From JBDNFP01 sp041689775 (GTDB lineage: Bacteria; Bacteroidota; Bacteroidia; Cytophagales; Spirosomataceae): a DNA stretch of 15,153 bases. The number at the start of each line of letters is the position of its first letter. Positions within the stretch are counted from its first letter, which is position 1. Made by a program: the position numbers and the translations under genes. The stretch is from positions 1 to 15,153 of the forward strand of contig JBDNFP010000486.1 in assembly GCA_041689775.1 (NCBI GenBank), in the 5' to 3' direction. This document shows, piece after piece, positions 1 to 6,752 of the stretch. Below the pieces are notes generated by a model that was given only the letters and a program-made list of their open reading frames with translations, did not search any database and was not told the origin of the DNA.

Positions 1-26
1 AGCTAATATTCTATATATCAAATACT

Positions 27-65
27 TAAAAAAAGCTAACAGCTACAAACTAATAGCTGTTAGCT
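27..65 (-). terminator. Intrinsic terminator of the BatA-domain gene
   Basis: A perfect 12-bp inverted repeat, AGCTAACAGCTA (34-45) and TAGCTGTTAGCT (54-65), encloses an 8-base loop. Read on the minus strand, the hairpin is followed directly by a run of about seven T (27-33). It lies 45 bases beyond the stop codon of the minus-strand gene at 110-2176, which is the layout of a factor-independent terminator. The stem is AT-rich, and the same sequence partly recurs at 14089-14102, so it may also be a copy of a dispersed palindrome. Confidence 0.7.
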
Positions 66-109
66 ACTTAGGAATAAAAAAACACCTTTTGGATTACTAG
101 TAGCCTACC

Positions 110-2176
110 CTACCCCTTCACAAACCGGATCAATATAATCTCAATCAGCAGAAACGCCAGGGCGCCAATCAGGAAGTACTTCCAGAGGCTCGTGCCCAGA
201 TTTTGCTCTTCAAATTCACGGGCAAAGGCCGAGTCGTCTATTTTATCAAATACCTGAATATTGGATTTACCGGCAAAGGCGGTGCGTAATTCTTCGGGCG
301 AATAATAATCCAGCATCGACTCGGAGTTGTCGTGATTGAAGGCTAGTAGCTGCTCAACCTTACCGTCATTCACCAACTCGTAGTACCCTGCGTCTACAGA
401 TTGCCCTTCGCTTAGTTGGTTACTCTTGGGTAGCTCCAGAATCAATTGGTTTCCAACCAGACGTTGTTCCGGAATCAGCTCCGTTTTATCTCGTCGCAGT
501 TTGTACACCGCTCGGGTATTCGGGTCAGTTACCGGTACCGACAGGCTATTTTCGTCAAAGGTGTAGGCGGTTCGTTGCGCCCGAACGCTCAGCGCCGCGA
601 GCTTATACATGACAGGCACGAAGAGCGCGTGCTGAGCCACATTTCCGTAGGTAGCTAGTAATGGTGCCGAAAACAGGTATAGTTTTCCCTGACCCACTAC
701 CGACTGACTCAGGTAAGCTTGCCCGTTGCGGAGGGATAATAGCGGGACCCCACCTGCACTCCACTTCCAAGTATAAGCCGCCGAAGGAAGGTTTAAATTA
801 CTTTCTTGCCGGATTGACTCTTCAAATACATCACTAAAAAATGGGTTATCCCGGTCTGGCACATTGAGCGGAATCGGCTGCGGCACACCCTCAGCCGCCG
901 ATAATCCATTGATGCCAAACCCACTTAGAAACGAACCATAACCCGCCACATCGGGCTGGGTGGGCGGAATTACCACCAGGCTCCCCCCCTTTTTCACAAA
1001 CTCATCCAACGTAGCACCTAATGAGCCCGAAGGTTGCTCTACTCCTTCCAATACGACCAGGTCGGCAGAACGAAGCAAACCAACATCTACATTTTGCACA
1101 TTAAAGCTACGCGTCAGGAATAGGCTATCGTTATCAAAAACATTCTCGATGTATTGGTCGCCGCTGCCCTGACCGTACACGTGCACAATCTTAATGACCG
1201 GGGAAGCATTTAATACAAAATAGTAGTCGTTATCAAACGTAATCGGAAAATCATCAAACGTTACCCGACCTTTTTTATAGCCCCGGCCTTTGAGGCTAAA
1301 ATTAAAACGGGCAATGGCCGAGCCGTTGGCGGGTACATCCACGGAGGCAGTCGAGGCCTGAGTTTCGTCCAAGTACAACTTTACCACGGTGCTTTTAGCT
1401 TCCTCCACGCCGGAATTGCTCACTTTTACAAACAAGATATTATTCTGCAATTCTCTGATAAAGGGCGTGTTGAGCCAAACAGAGTCAACAAAGATGTTTT
1501 TTTCGGGCGTAGCTTGCACCGGTATCACAAACAGTCGGTCGGTTGAATCGACGCTGAGGGCTGATAAATTCCCGGACGTACTTTTTTGAAAATCAGAGAA
1601 CCAAAATAATTGGTTCTTGCCCGCATTGACGTGCCGGGCCATGAGGTTTTGCTGGCGGCGGTATACCTCCTGCATAGATCGCGGCGTGTGCGAAAGATTG
1701 ATGGTTGTCAACCGGTCCCTGATTTTCTCACCGGTAGCAAGTCCCTGTTCTTGCGCGGAAAAATCATTGGTCAATAGTTGAAGTGAGGTAGCATTCTTGA
1801 ACACTCCCAGAAGTTCGCTGAGTCGTCCGGTAGCAATATCGAGGTAGCGCTTACCATTCTCCTCGTTCTGCATACTGTACGAGTTGTCGAGGTACAGGCT
1901 AGTTACGCCTTGTCGGCTTAATCCCATTTCGCTTTTTCCGGGTAAAAAAGGTTGCGCAAAAGCAAGAACAAGGCAGACCAAGGCTAGTACGCGAGCCGCC
2001 AGGATTAACCAATGTTTTATTTTTCGGAAAGAACTCGTTTGGGTTTCAACGGCTTTCAAAAAAGCTACATTAGTAAAATAAACCCGCTTAGTGCGCCGAA
2101 AATTAAAAAAGTGAATGGCGATGGGAACCGAAACAGCCAACAGGCCCCACAGAAACGACGGAAAAAGAAAATTCAC
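110..2176 (-). CDS. BatA-domain (double-TM anchor) VWA-like membrane protein
   Basis: A 688-residue envelope protein of the Bacteroidota BatA-domain type. The N-terminus carries the typical double-anchor module: TM1 about residues 5-25, a basic loop, then TM2 about 56-76. A von Willebrand A-like region follows (about 90-220), with the MIDAS-type DxSxS pattern D97-S99-S101 and a later FSD motif near 193-195. Residues about 235-320 look like a beta-sandwich, and about 326-545 resembles a class I glutamine amidotransferase-like fold (GGSLVVIPP near 397-405). A final TM lies at about 664-684. The start is GTG; it gives the family's normal N-terminus, and no ATG lies nearby. Such proteins are thought to hold periplasmic VWA domains for complex assembly or stress tolerance, but the exact role is unknown. 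The usual BatB/C/D partners are absent here, so it stands alone. The family call is solid; the function is inferred. Confidence 0.9.
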   Translation of the reverse strand: MNFLFPSFLWGLLAVSVPIAIHFFNFRRTKRVYFTNVAFLKAVETQTSSFRKIKHWLILAARVLALVCLVLAFAQPFLPGKSEMGLSRQGVTSLYLDNSYSMQNEENGKRYLDIATGRLSELLGVFKNATSLQLLTNDFSAQEQGLATGEKIRDRLTTINLSHTPRSMQEVYRRQQNLMARHVNAGKNQLFWFSDFQKSTSGNLSALSVDSTDRLFVIPVQATPEKNIFVDSVWLNTPFIRELQNNILFVKVSNSGVEEAKSTVVKLYLDETQASTASVDVPANGSAIARFNFSLKGRGYKKGRVTFDDFPITFDNDYYFVLNASPVIKIVHVYGQGSGDQYIENVFDNDSLFLTRSFNVQNVDVGLLRSADLVVLEGVEQPSGSLGATLDEFVKKGGSLVVIPPTQPDVAGYGSFLSGFGINGLSAAEGVPQPIPLNVPDRDNPFFSDVFEESIRQESNLNLPSAAYTWKWSAGGVPLLSLRNGQAYLSQSVVGQGKLYLFSAPLLATYGNVAQHALFVPVMYKLAALSVRAQRTAYTFDENSLSVPVTDPNTRAVYKLRRDKTELIPEQRLVGNQLILELPKSNQLSEGQSVDAGYYELVNDGKVEQLLAFNHDNSESMLDYYSPEELRTAFAGKSNIQVFDKIDDSAFAREFEEQNLGTSLWKYFLIGALAFLLIEIILIRFVKG

Positions 2177-2214
2177 GTGATGCTAATTTTGACCGGGTCG
2201 CCGGTGCGATGATA

Positions 2215-2351
2215 GAATGATAGAATAAGTGAATAATGTAATGGCCAAATGCAGTACTAGTTTGTACCCTACTTGGTGATAATGAAAAGGCGACTGGCTA
2301 TTTTACTGAACACAGACTTACTAAATATATCATGCACTCATTCTATCATTC
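2215..2351. repeat. Candidate MITE-like element bounded by inverted repeats
   Basis: GAATGATAGAATAAGTG at 2215-2231 matches the reverse complement of 2335-2351 at 16 of 17 positions. The similarity continues inward with gaps to about 22 of 26 positions. The enclosed 103 bases encode nothing recognisable. The whole is about 137 bp, in the size range of miniature inverted-repeat elements. I see no obvious target-site duplication, and an 8-bp tandem repeat (GATAGAAT twice, 2211-2226) overlaps the left arm. It could instead be a dispersed intergenic repeat family or a long-range hairpin. Confidence 0.4.
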
Positions 2352-2428
2352 AAAATTGATATTTAACTCAACGGTATTTAAAAACACAAATTACGTCAAA
2401 ATACCTTAACCCGTTTTATTTCGTCAGT

Positions 2429-2463
2429 GTTTCTGCGAAGTCAAGGGCTTTTTCATAACTTTG
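2429..2463 (+). promoter_or_regulatory. Bacteroidota-type promoter for the YcxB-like gene
   Basis: TAACTTTG at 2456-2463 matches the Bacteroidota sigma-A -7 consensus TAnnTTTG exactly. A TTTC that could serve as a degenerate -33 TTTG lies at 2430-2433, about 22 bases upstream. Transcription would begin near 2470, giving a leader of about 70 bases before the ATG at 2541. Confidence 0.55.
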
Positions 2464-2540
2464 TGGCCATTTCCTGCTCGGTTGCACAAGGTCAAAGACC
2501 TAGAAATCTAAACTTTAATACCCCTATTTCTGATTGAAAG

Positions 2541-3101
2541 ATGGCTAAAACACCAACTAACAAACACCAACCCATGTATCAGCAGCCGGCAAACCCAGCG
2601 GCAGTTCGCACGAAAAGGTACGCACTTGATACAAAAAAGTACATTATGCTAGCCATGCGGCACTTCATCAAGTCGCAGCTCAAATGGATATTACTTCCGG
2701 TGGCTCTTATCCTGGTCAATGCCGTTGTCAGCCTGACCGGACTATACCCCAACATCTGGATTTACATAGTGATTCTGGTCGGGGTAATACTTTACCTTTT
2801 ATTTTGGGTCATCCAGTTTACGGGTATTACCCAGTTGGAACAATACAAGCCCATGTTTGAAAAGTATATCTACGAAATCGACTCACGCCAGATTCTGATG
2901 AAAATGAATCAGAAAGAAGGTGGCGTCATGAAGTGGGATATGATTAAGGAGTGCTACAAGGAAAAAGGGGCCTACGTCATGGTGCTTTCACGGGGACAAT
3001 TTATTTACCTGCCTTTTACCGTTTTTAACTCCGATCACGATCTGAAAATGTTGGAGCGGATTTTAAAACAAAAAGATTTGATTACCGATGTAAAGAAGTA
3101 A
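2541..3101 (+). CDS. YcxB-like two-TM membrane protein
   Basis: A 186-residue protein with a polar N-terminal tail (1-25), two hydrophobic segments (about 47-67 and 72-95), and a cytosolic C-terminal domain (about 105-180). In that domain the pattern I-Y-E-I-D, then MKWDMIKECYKEKGAYVMVL, then a Y-L-P-F strand resembles the YcxB-like PH-type fold. In YcxB-like proteins the same order occurs: TM hairpin, then a short beta-rich domain that often ends near an F-x-LP or Y-LPF strand. The molecular function of the family is unknown, and no enzyme motif is visible. The ATG at 2541 follows a good promoter box; a second in-frame ATG at residue 12 is less likely. The gene is monocistronic, ending 14 bases before a terminator. 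The topology is clear; the family assignment is moderately sure. Confidence 0.75.
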   Translation: MAKTPTNKHQPMYQQPANPAAVRTKRYALDTKKYIMLAMRHFIKSQLKWILLPVALILVNAVVSLTGLYPNIWIYIVILVGVILYLLFWVIQFTGITQLEQYKPMFEKYIYEIDSRQILMKMNQKEGGVMKWDMIKECYKEKGAYVMVLSRGQFIYLPFTVFNSDHDLKMLERILKQKDLITDVKK

Positions 3102-3114
3102 TCAACGCTACTAT

Positions 3115-3152
3115 AAGCAAAAGAACCCGGCCTTGGTCGGGTTCTTTTGCTT
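3115..3152. terminator. Bidirectional terminator between convergent genes
   Basis: A perfect 15-bp inverted repeat, AAGCAAAAGAACCCG (3115-3129) and CGGGTTCTTTTGCTT (3138-3152), surrounds an 8-base loop. The GC-rich core with A-rich 5' and T-rich 3' flanks lets it act in both directions. It lies between the YcxB-like gene (stop at 3101, plus) and the ThuA gene (stop at 3168, minus). Confidence 0.88.
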
Positions 3153-3167
3153 GGAATCTATTACCAT

Positions 3168-4106
3168 CTAAGGTATGGATTCTCCGATGGGCGAATCGTC
3201 AAATTTGACATCACCAACGACGTACTGCATCGCATCAAGGAAAAACAGAAGTAGTTTGGGATTATCATAACTTTGGGCATTGTGCGACGGGGACGCATAA
3301 AAGACTCTACCCTTACCGTACCGCTTGATCCAGGAAACGTACTTTTTAGGCTCCGGGTTTTCGCCTTTCAACCCTACGATCTCGTTAGTATTCAAATAAA
3401 GCAATGGTCGGAAGTTTTTATCTTTATAGGCTACATTAAACATATAAGCCTCGTCTACGTGGCTGAAACCTTCTCCGTCAAAAGCCTGCACGAGTGGGTG
3501 TTTTGGATCGACTAGCTTCACGTGCAGCATTTGCTGCTTTGGATGGTAGTCGAAACTCCCCCCCATCAGTTCACTAAAAGCCTCCGATTTATTCTGCATC
3601 ACTATTCCGCCGTGAAGGGTCATCAGTCCTCCCCCTTTCCGAACGTAGTGTAACAGATTACTCTCCAAATCTTTCGCCCCAGCGATAACCTCGCTTTCTG
3701 ATAAGGCCTTATTCTCACTCAACTTGTCACGAAACAGATCACGATAGTTCGGGATAGAGCAGTTATTATTCAGAATAACGGCGTCAAACTCCCGCAGTTT
3801 ATGTTTCTCAAACATGGCGATATCATTACTCTGCACCACTTCAAAGGCTCCGCTTTTTTCGGCCAGCGTTTCGATAATTACGTCCGTATTAGGTACTACC
3901 CAATGGTTGAAGCCTGTGAAGAGCGAAAAGAGCAATACTTTATGCTTTTTCTTGGCCGGATAGGTGGTTTTGGAGGGGGCTAATTCCATAATTTTGGCCT
4001 TCCAGGCATCCGTCACTGGTATCGTTTCCAGGGTTTGGGCGTGGATAGCCGTCCCAAACAGGACCGCGCTGCCTAAGGTCAGGAAGAATGATTTTCTAAT
4101 GTTCAT
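3168..4106 (-). CDS. Secreted ThuA-domain protein
   Basis: From the chosen ATG this is a 312-residue protein with a Sec signal peptide: a short basic N-terminus (MNIRK), a hydrophobic core, and cleavage expected after the A-I-H-A motif about 23 residues in. The rest is one ThuA domain, a class I glutamine amidotransferase-like fold linked to sugar (trehalose-type) utilisation. Family features visible are KVLLFSLFTGFNHW near the start, a GGGLMTLHGG turn, a DEAYMFN motif, and WIKRYGKGRVFY ahead of a PSHN loop. No classical Cys-His-Glu amidotransferase triad is evident, as is usual for ThuA proteins. An open frame extends 20 codons upstream to an ATG at 4166, but those residues are basic and would bury the signal peptide, so I prefer the tandem ATG at 4106/4109. 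The catalytic role is unproven; exported sugar-related hydrolase or binding roles are inferred. Confidence 0.85.
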   Translation of the reverse strand: MNIRKSFFLTLGSAVLFGTAIHAQTLETIPVTDAWKAKIMELAPSKTTYPAKKKHKVLLFSLFTGFNHWVVPNTDVIIETLAEKSGAFEVVQSNDIAMFEKHKLREFDAVILNNNCSIPNYRDLFRDKLSENKALSESEVIAGAKDLESNLLHYVRKGGGLMTLHGGIVMQNKSEAFSELMGGSFDYHPKQQMLHVKLVDPKHPLVQAFDGEGFSHVDEAYMFNVAYKDKNFRPLLYLNTNEIVGLKGENPEPKKYVSWIKRYGKGRVFYASPSHNAQSYDNPKLLLFFLDAMQYVVGDVKFDDSPIGESIP

Positions 4107-4208
4107 CATAGTCAAGATAGTTAGGTACCAGTGGCGGAGAAGTCGATTTTTTCGCTCCCACCACATCTTTATTCAAAAAACGATTTAGTATCGAAACCTA
4201 CTCCAAGC

Positions 4209-4216
4209 CAAAATTA
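4209..4216 (-). promoter_or_regulatory. Promoter -7 box for the ThuA gene
   Basis: On the minus strand this reads TAATTTTG, a full match to the Bacteroidota -7 consensus TAnnTTTG. I could not find a convincing TTTG -33 element upstream. Transcription would start near 4200, upstream of both candidate start codons (4166 and 4106), so it does not settle the start by itself. Confidence 0.45.
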
Positions 4217-4311
4217 TAATTGGGGTGAAAATTGCGATTCGGAACTCATGAGCTTCATTGGATAACATAGGTTGGGACTCTTCCCCGTCAATGCAACGCT
4301 TTCATTTGAAT

Positions 4312-4329
4312 CCTAAATTACGATTTAGG
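4312..4329. repeat. 7-bp inverted repeat upstream of DPP IV
   Basis: CCTAAAT and ATTTAGG form a perfect 7-bp inverted repeat around TACG. It lies about 35 bases upstream of the -7-like box of the DPP IV gene, so it could be an operator for a dimeric regulator. Chance occurrence is also plausible. Confidence 0.35.
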
Positions 4330-4364
4330 CCTAGCCAAGTTATGGGCAAGCCAATCAAAATCTT

Positions 4365-4372
4365 TACTTTCG
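4365..4372 (+). promoter_or_regulatory. Probable promoter -7 box for DPP IV
   Basis: TACTTTCG matches TAnnTTTG at all but one base. A transcript starting about 7 bases downstream would have a leader of roughly 30 bases before the GTG at 4411. This supports that start over the upstream TTG (4258) or ATG (4342). No clear -33 TTTG is seen. Confidence 0.4.
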
Positions 4373-4410
4373 TAATTGATAAGACGCTACTCAATCAACA
4401 AACCCTAGTC

Positions 4411-6624
4411 GTGAAATACATCCCACTTTTTATCTTTCTCGTTTTGGCATCCTTTGTACAAGCTCAACAAAAACCCGTTACCCTCGAAGAAATCTACGGT
4501 ACCAAGGCCTCAACCTTCGATCCGGAATCCGTAACCGGTATCAATTGGATGAAGCAAGGTGGTTTTTACACTTCGCTCCTTCCCCGCAAAGTAGTCAAAT
4601 ATAGCATCGCTACCGGAGAAGCGGTGGAGACTTTATTTGACGAAACTCAGATAGTAGTCACCGGTACCAACACAAGAATTGAGCTTGAAGGTTACGAGCT
4701 TAGCTCCGACGAGCGAAAGCTGCTACTGATTACCGAAGAGGAACCCCTCTACCGTCGGAGTTCCAAAGCCGAAAACTATATTTACGATTTGGACACGAAG
4801 ACGCTCGTAAAGCTATCCACCAAAGGCAAGCAACAGTTCGCCACTTTCTCGCCCGATGGAAGTAAAGTCGCTTTTGTTCGGGAAAATAACCTCTACGTTA
4901 GCGACCTGACCACCAAATCCGAAACGGCCATTACTACCGATGGAAAGTTTAACAATATCATCTACGGGGCCGGCGATTGGGTGTACGAAGAAGAATTTTC
5001 GCTTTCCAAAGCATTTGAGTGGTCGCCCGATAGCCAAAAGTTAGCCTTCTACCGATTTAATGAGAGTGCCGTAACGGAATACAACATGCAAACCTGGGGC
5101 GAGCTTTACCCCAAGGATTACAAATTTAAATATCCAAAGGCAGGAGAGCCTAATTCGGTGATTGGTATTCTGGTGTATAATTTGACTACCCAAATGACCA
5201 AGTCGATGGAGATCGGGAATGAGACTGATATCTACATTCCCCGTATCAACTGGACCCGCAACTCAGACCTACTTTCGATCCGGCGCATGAACCGCCTGCA
5301 AAACCGGCTGGATATTCTTCATGCGGATGCCACAAATGGTACCAGCAAGGTAGTTTTGAGCGAAGAAAGTACTACCTACGTAGACCTGACGTTTACCGAC
5401 GATCTAACGTACCTGAACAACGGTACTCAATTTATATTTTCAAGTGAAAGAAGCGGCTATAAACATCTTTACCTCTATACCCTAGATGGGCAACTGGTAA
5501 AGCAGCTAACGTCCGGTACTTGGGAAGTAGATGATTTTATCGGTATCGACGAAGCAAATACTATCATCTACTACACCTCCACCGAGGTTTCTCCGCTGGA
5601 ACGGCACTTGTATAGCCTTGACATATTAGTACCCAAGCGTATTACCAAACGGTATAAAGCCCCCGTTCCGGTGAGGATGACCGACAAACGCGGTACAAAC
5701 CAAATTATGATGAGTCCCGATTTTCAGTATTATATCGAGAACAACAGTTCCGCCGAGACCGTACCTACCTACACCCTCCGCAAAGCACCTTCCGGCGAAA
5801 AAGTGCGGGTGTTGGAAAGTAACGAGAAACTAAATACTACCATCGCGGAGTACCAGGTCGTAAAGCCCGCCTTCTTTAACTTCACCACCGAACAAGGCAC
5901 CAATCTTAATGCCTGGATGATCAAGCCCGCTAGTTTTGATGCCAGCAAGAAGTACCCTGTGTTGATGTTTGTGTATGGTGGTCCTAGCTCACAGACCGTA
6001 ACCGACAGCTGGGGTAGCCGGGATTTTTACTGGTATCAGATGCTCGCTGACAAAGGGTATATTATTGTATCGGTCGACAACCGGGGCACGGGTGCACGAG
6101 GGAAAGAGTTCAGGACGGGGACCTACGCCCAACTTGGTAAGCTCGAAACCCAAGATCAGATCGAAGGCGCTAAGTACTTGGGTACCCTACCTTATGTGGA
6201 TAAGGCCCGAATCGGAATCTGGGGTTGGAGCTACGGTGGCTACATGAGTTCTTTGTGCATGACCATGGGTGCGGACTACTTCAAGGCGGGGATCGCGGTG
6301 GCTCCCGTGACTACGTGGCGCTACTACGACACAATTTATACGGAGCGCTATTTGAAACGCCCACAGGACAACACCTCCGGCTACGACGATAATTCGCCTA
6401 TCACCCACGCCGCTAAGTTGAAAGGAAAATTCTTATTGATCCACGGTACCGGTGATGATAATGTGCACTTCCAAAACTCCATTGATTTTTCTGATGCCTT
6501 GGTCGAAGCCAACCGTGAATTTGAAAGCTTTTACTACCGCAACCGGGCCCACTCCCTGCGGGGTGGAAATACCCGCTATCATTTGTATAGCATGATGACG
6601 AAGTTTTTGAAGGAGAATTTGTGA
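4411..6624 (+). CDS. Secreted dipeptidyl peptidase IV (S9B prolyl peptidase)
   Basis: A serine exopeptidase that removes X-Pro or X-Ala dipeptides from peptide N-termini, acting in the periplasm or outer envelope. From the GTG it is 737 residues, normal for bacterial DPP IV. Residues 1-18 are a signal peptide ending F-V-Q-A before QQ. An eight-bladed propeller (DPPIV_N) fills about 40-470 and includes the DWVYEEEF motif, whose glutamates (E194, E195) bind the substrate amino terminus. The alpha/beta-hydrolase domain (about 490-737) has the oxyanion-side FVYGGPSSQ, nucleophile S607 in GWSYGG, D682 in HGTGDDNVHFQ, and H714 in NRAHSLRGGNTRYH. The triad is complete. The frame stays open upstream to a TTG at 4258, but that extension would bury the signal peptide. 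The gene has its own promoter and terminator. Peptide scavenging is the likely role. Confidence 0.95.
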   Translation: MKYIPLFIFLVLASFVQAQQKPVTLEEIYGTKASTFDPESVTGINWMKQGGFYTSLLPRKVVKYSIATGEAVETLFDETQIVVTGTNTRIELEGYELSSDERKLLLITEEEPLYRRSSKAENYIYDLDTKTLVKLSTKGKQQFATFSPDGSKVAFVRENNLYVSDLTTKSETAITTDGKFNNIIYGAGDWVYEEEFSLSKAFEWSPDSQKLAFYRFNESAVTEYNMQTWGELYPKDYKFKYPKAGEPNSVIGILVYNLTTQMTKSMEIGNETDIYIPRINWTRNSDLLSIRRMNRLQNRLDILHADATNGTSKVVLSEESTTYVDLTFTDDLTYLNNGTQFIFSSERSGYKHLYLYTLDGQLVKQLTSGTWEVDDFIGIDEANTIIYYTSTEVSPLERHLYSLDILVPKRITKRYKAPVPVRMTDKRGTNQIMMSPDFQYYIENNSSAETVPTYTLRKAPSGEKVRVLESNEKLNTTIAEYQVVKPAFFNFTTEQGTNLNAWMIKPASFDASKKYPVLMFVYGGPSSQTVTDSWGSRDFYWYQMLADKGYIIVSVDNRGTGARGKEFRTGTYAQLGKLETQDQIEGAKYLGTLPYVDKARIGIWGWSYGGYMSSLCMTMGADYFKAGIAVAPVTTWRYYDTIYTERYLKRPQDNTSGYDDNSPITHAAKLKGKFLLIHGTGDDNVHFQNSIDFSDALVEANREFESFYYRNRAHSLRGGNTRYHLYSMMTKFLKENL

Positions 6625-6644
6625 GTAAAATCATCTAATTAGTA

Positions 6645-6682
6645 AAAAAGCATCCGGATAATACTTTGTCCGGATGCTTTTT
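6645..6682 (+). terminator. Intrinsic terminator after DPP IV
   Basis: A perfect 14-bp inverted repeat, AAAAAGCATCCGGA (6645-6658) and TCCGGATGCTTTTT (6669-6682), has a 10-base loop. The GC-rich stem ending in a T run is a textbook factor-independent terminator, 20 bases past the DPP IV stop codon. Confidence 0.9.
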
Positions 6683-6726
6683 GATCTTTACCCCCGCCAC
6701 AGCCCCATAAATCCCCTCAGTATCCT

Positions 6727-6734
6727 GATATTTG
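6727..6734 (+). promoter_or_regulatory. Possible promoter -7 box for the YbjJ-like gene
   Basis: GATATTTG differs from TAnnTTTG at one base and is followed by CACC. It lies 18 bases upstream of the ATG at 6753 and just past a strong terminator, so a promoter is needed here. The resulting leader would be very short. No -33 match is visible. Confidence 0.35.
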
Positions 6735-6752
6735 CACCAAAATTGAACGAGG

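Larger units (their letters stand above)
2177..2540. other. 364-base intergenic region between divergent genes
   Basis: No coding frame looks credible here. The stretch holds a short GC-rich hairpin (ACCGG at 2192-2196, CCGGT at 2201-2205) in the presumed leader of the minus-strand BatA gene. It also holds an 8-bp tandem duplication GATAGAAT (2211-2226), a 17-bp near-perfect inverted repeat (2215-2231 with 2335-2351), and a TAnnTTTG promoter box for the rightward gene (2456-2463). I found no good -7 box for the leftward gene. Confidence 0.7.
4107..4410. other. Divergent intergenic region, ThuA and DPP IV
   Basis: About 304 bases separate the preferred start codons of two divergent secreted-protein genes. 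Both genes have open codons reaching into this region, but neither extension looks like real protein. It contains a minus-strand -7 box (4209-4216), a 7-bp inverted repeat (4312-4329) and a plus-strand -7-like box (4365-4372). Confidence 0.6.

Noticed and set aside
2192..2205. GC-rich hairpin ACCGG-GTCG-CCGGT upstream of the BatA gene
   Set aside because: The 5-bp stem is too short to claim a riboswitch or attenuator, and no associated motif was recognised.
4107..4166. 20-codon upstream extension of the ThuA gene to the ATG at 4166
   Set aside because: It adds a basic, Trp-rich stretch ahead of a complete Sec signal peptide. The tandem ATG at 4106/4109 gives a normal exported protein.
4258..4410. 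N-terminal extension of DPP IV from the TTG at 4258 or the ATG at 4342
   Set aside because: The extra 51 or 23 residues have no homology-like pattern and would place a clear signal peptide in the interior. A promoter -7-like box lies inside this stretch.
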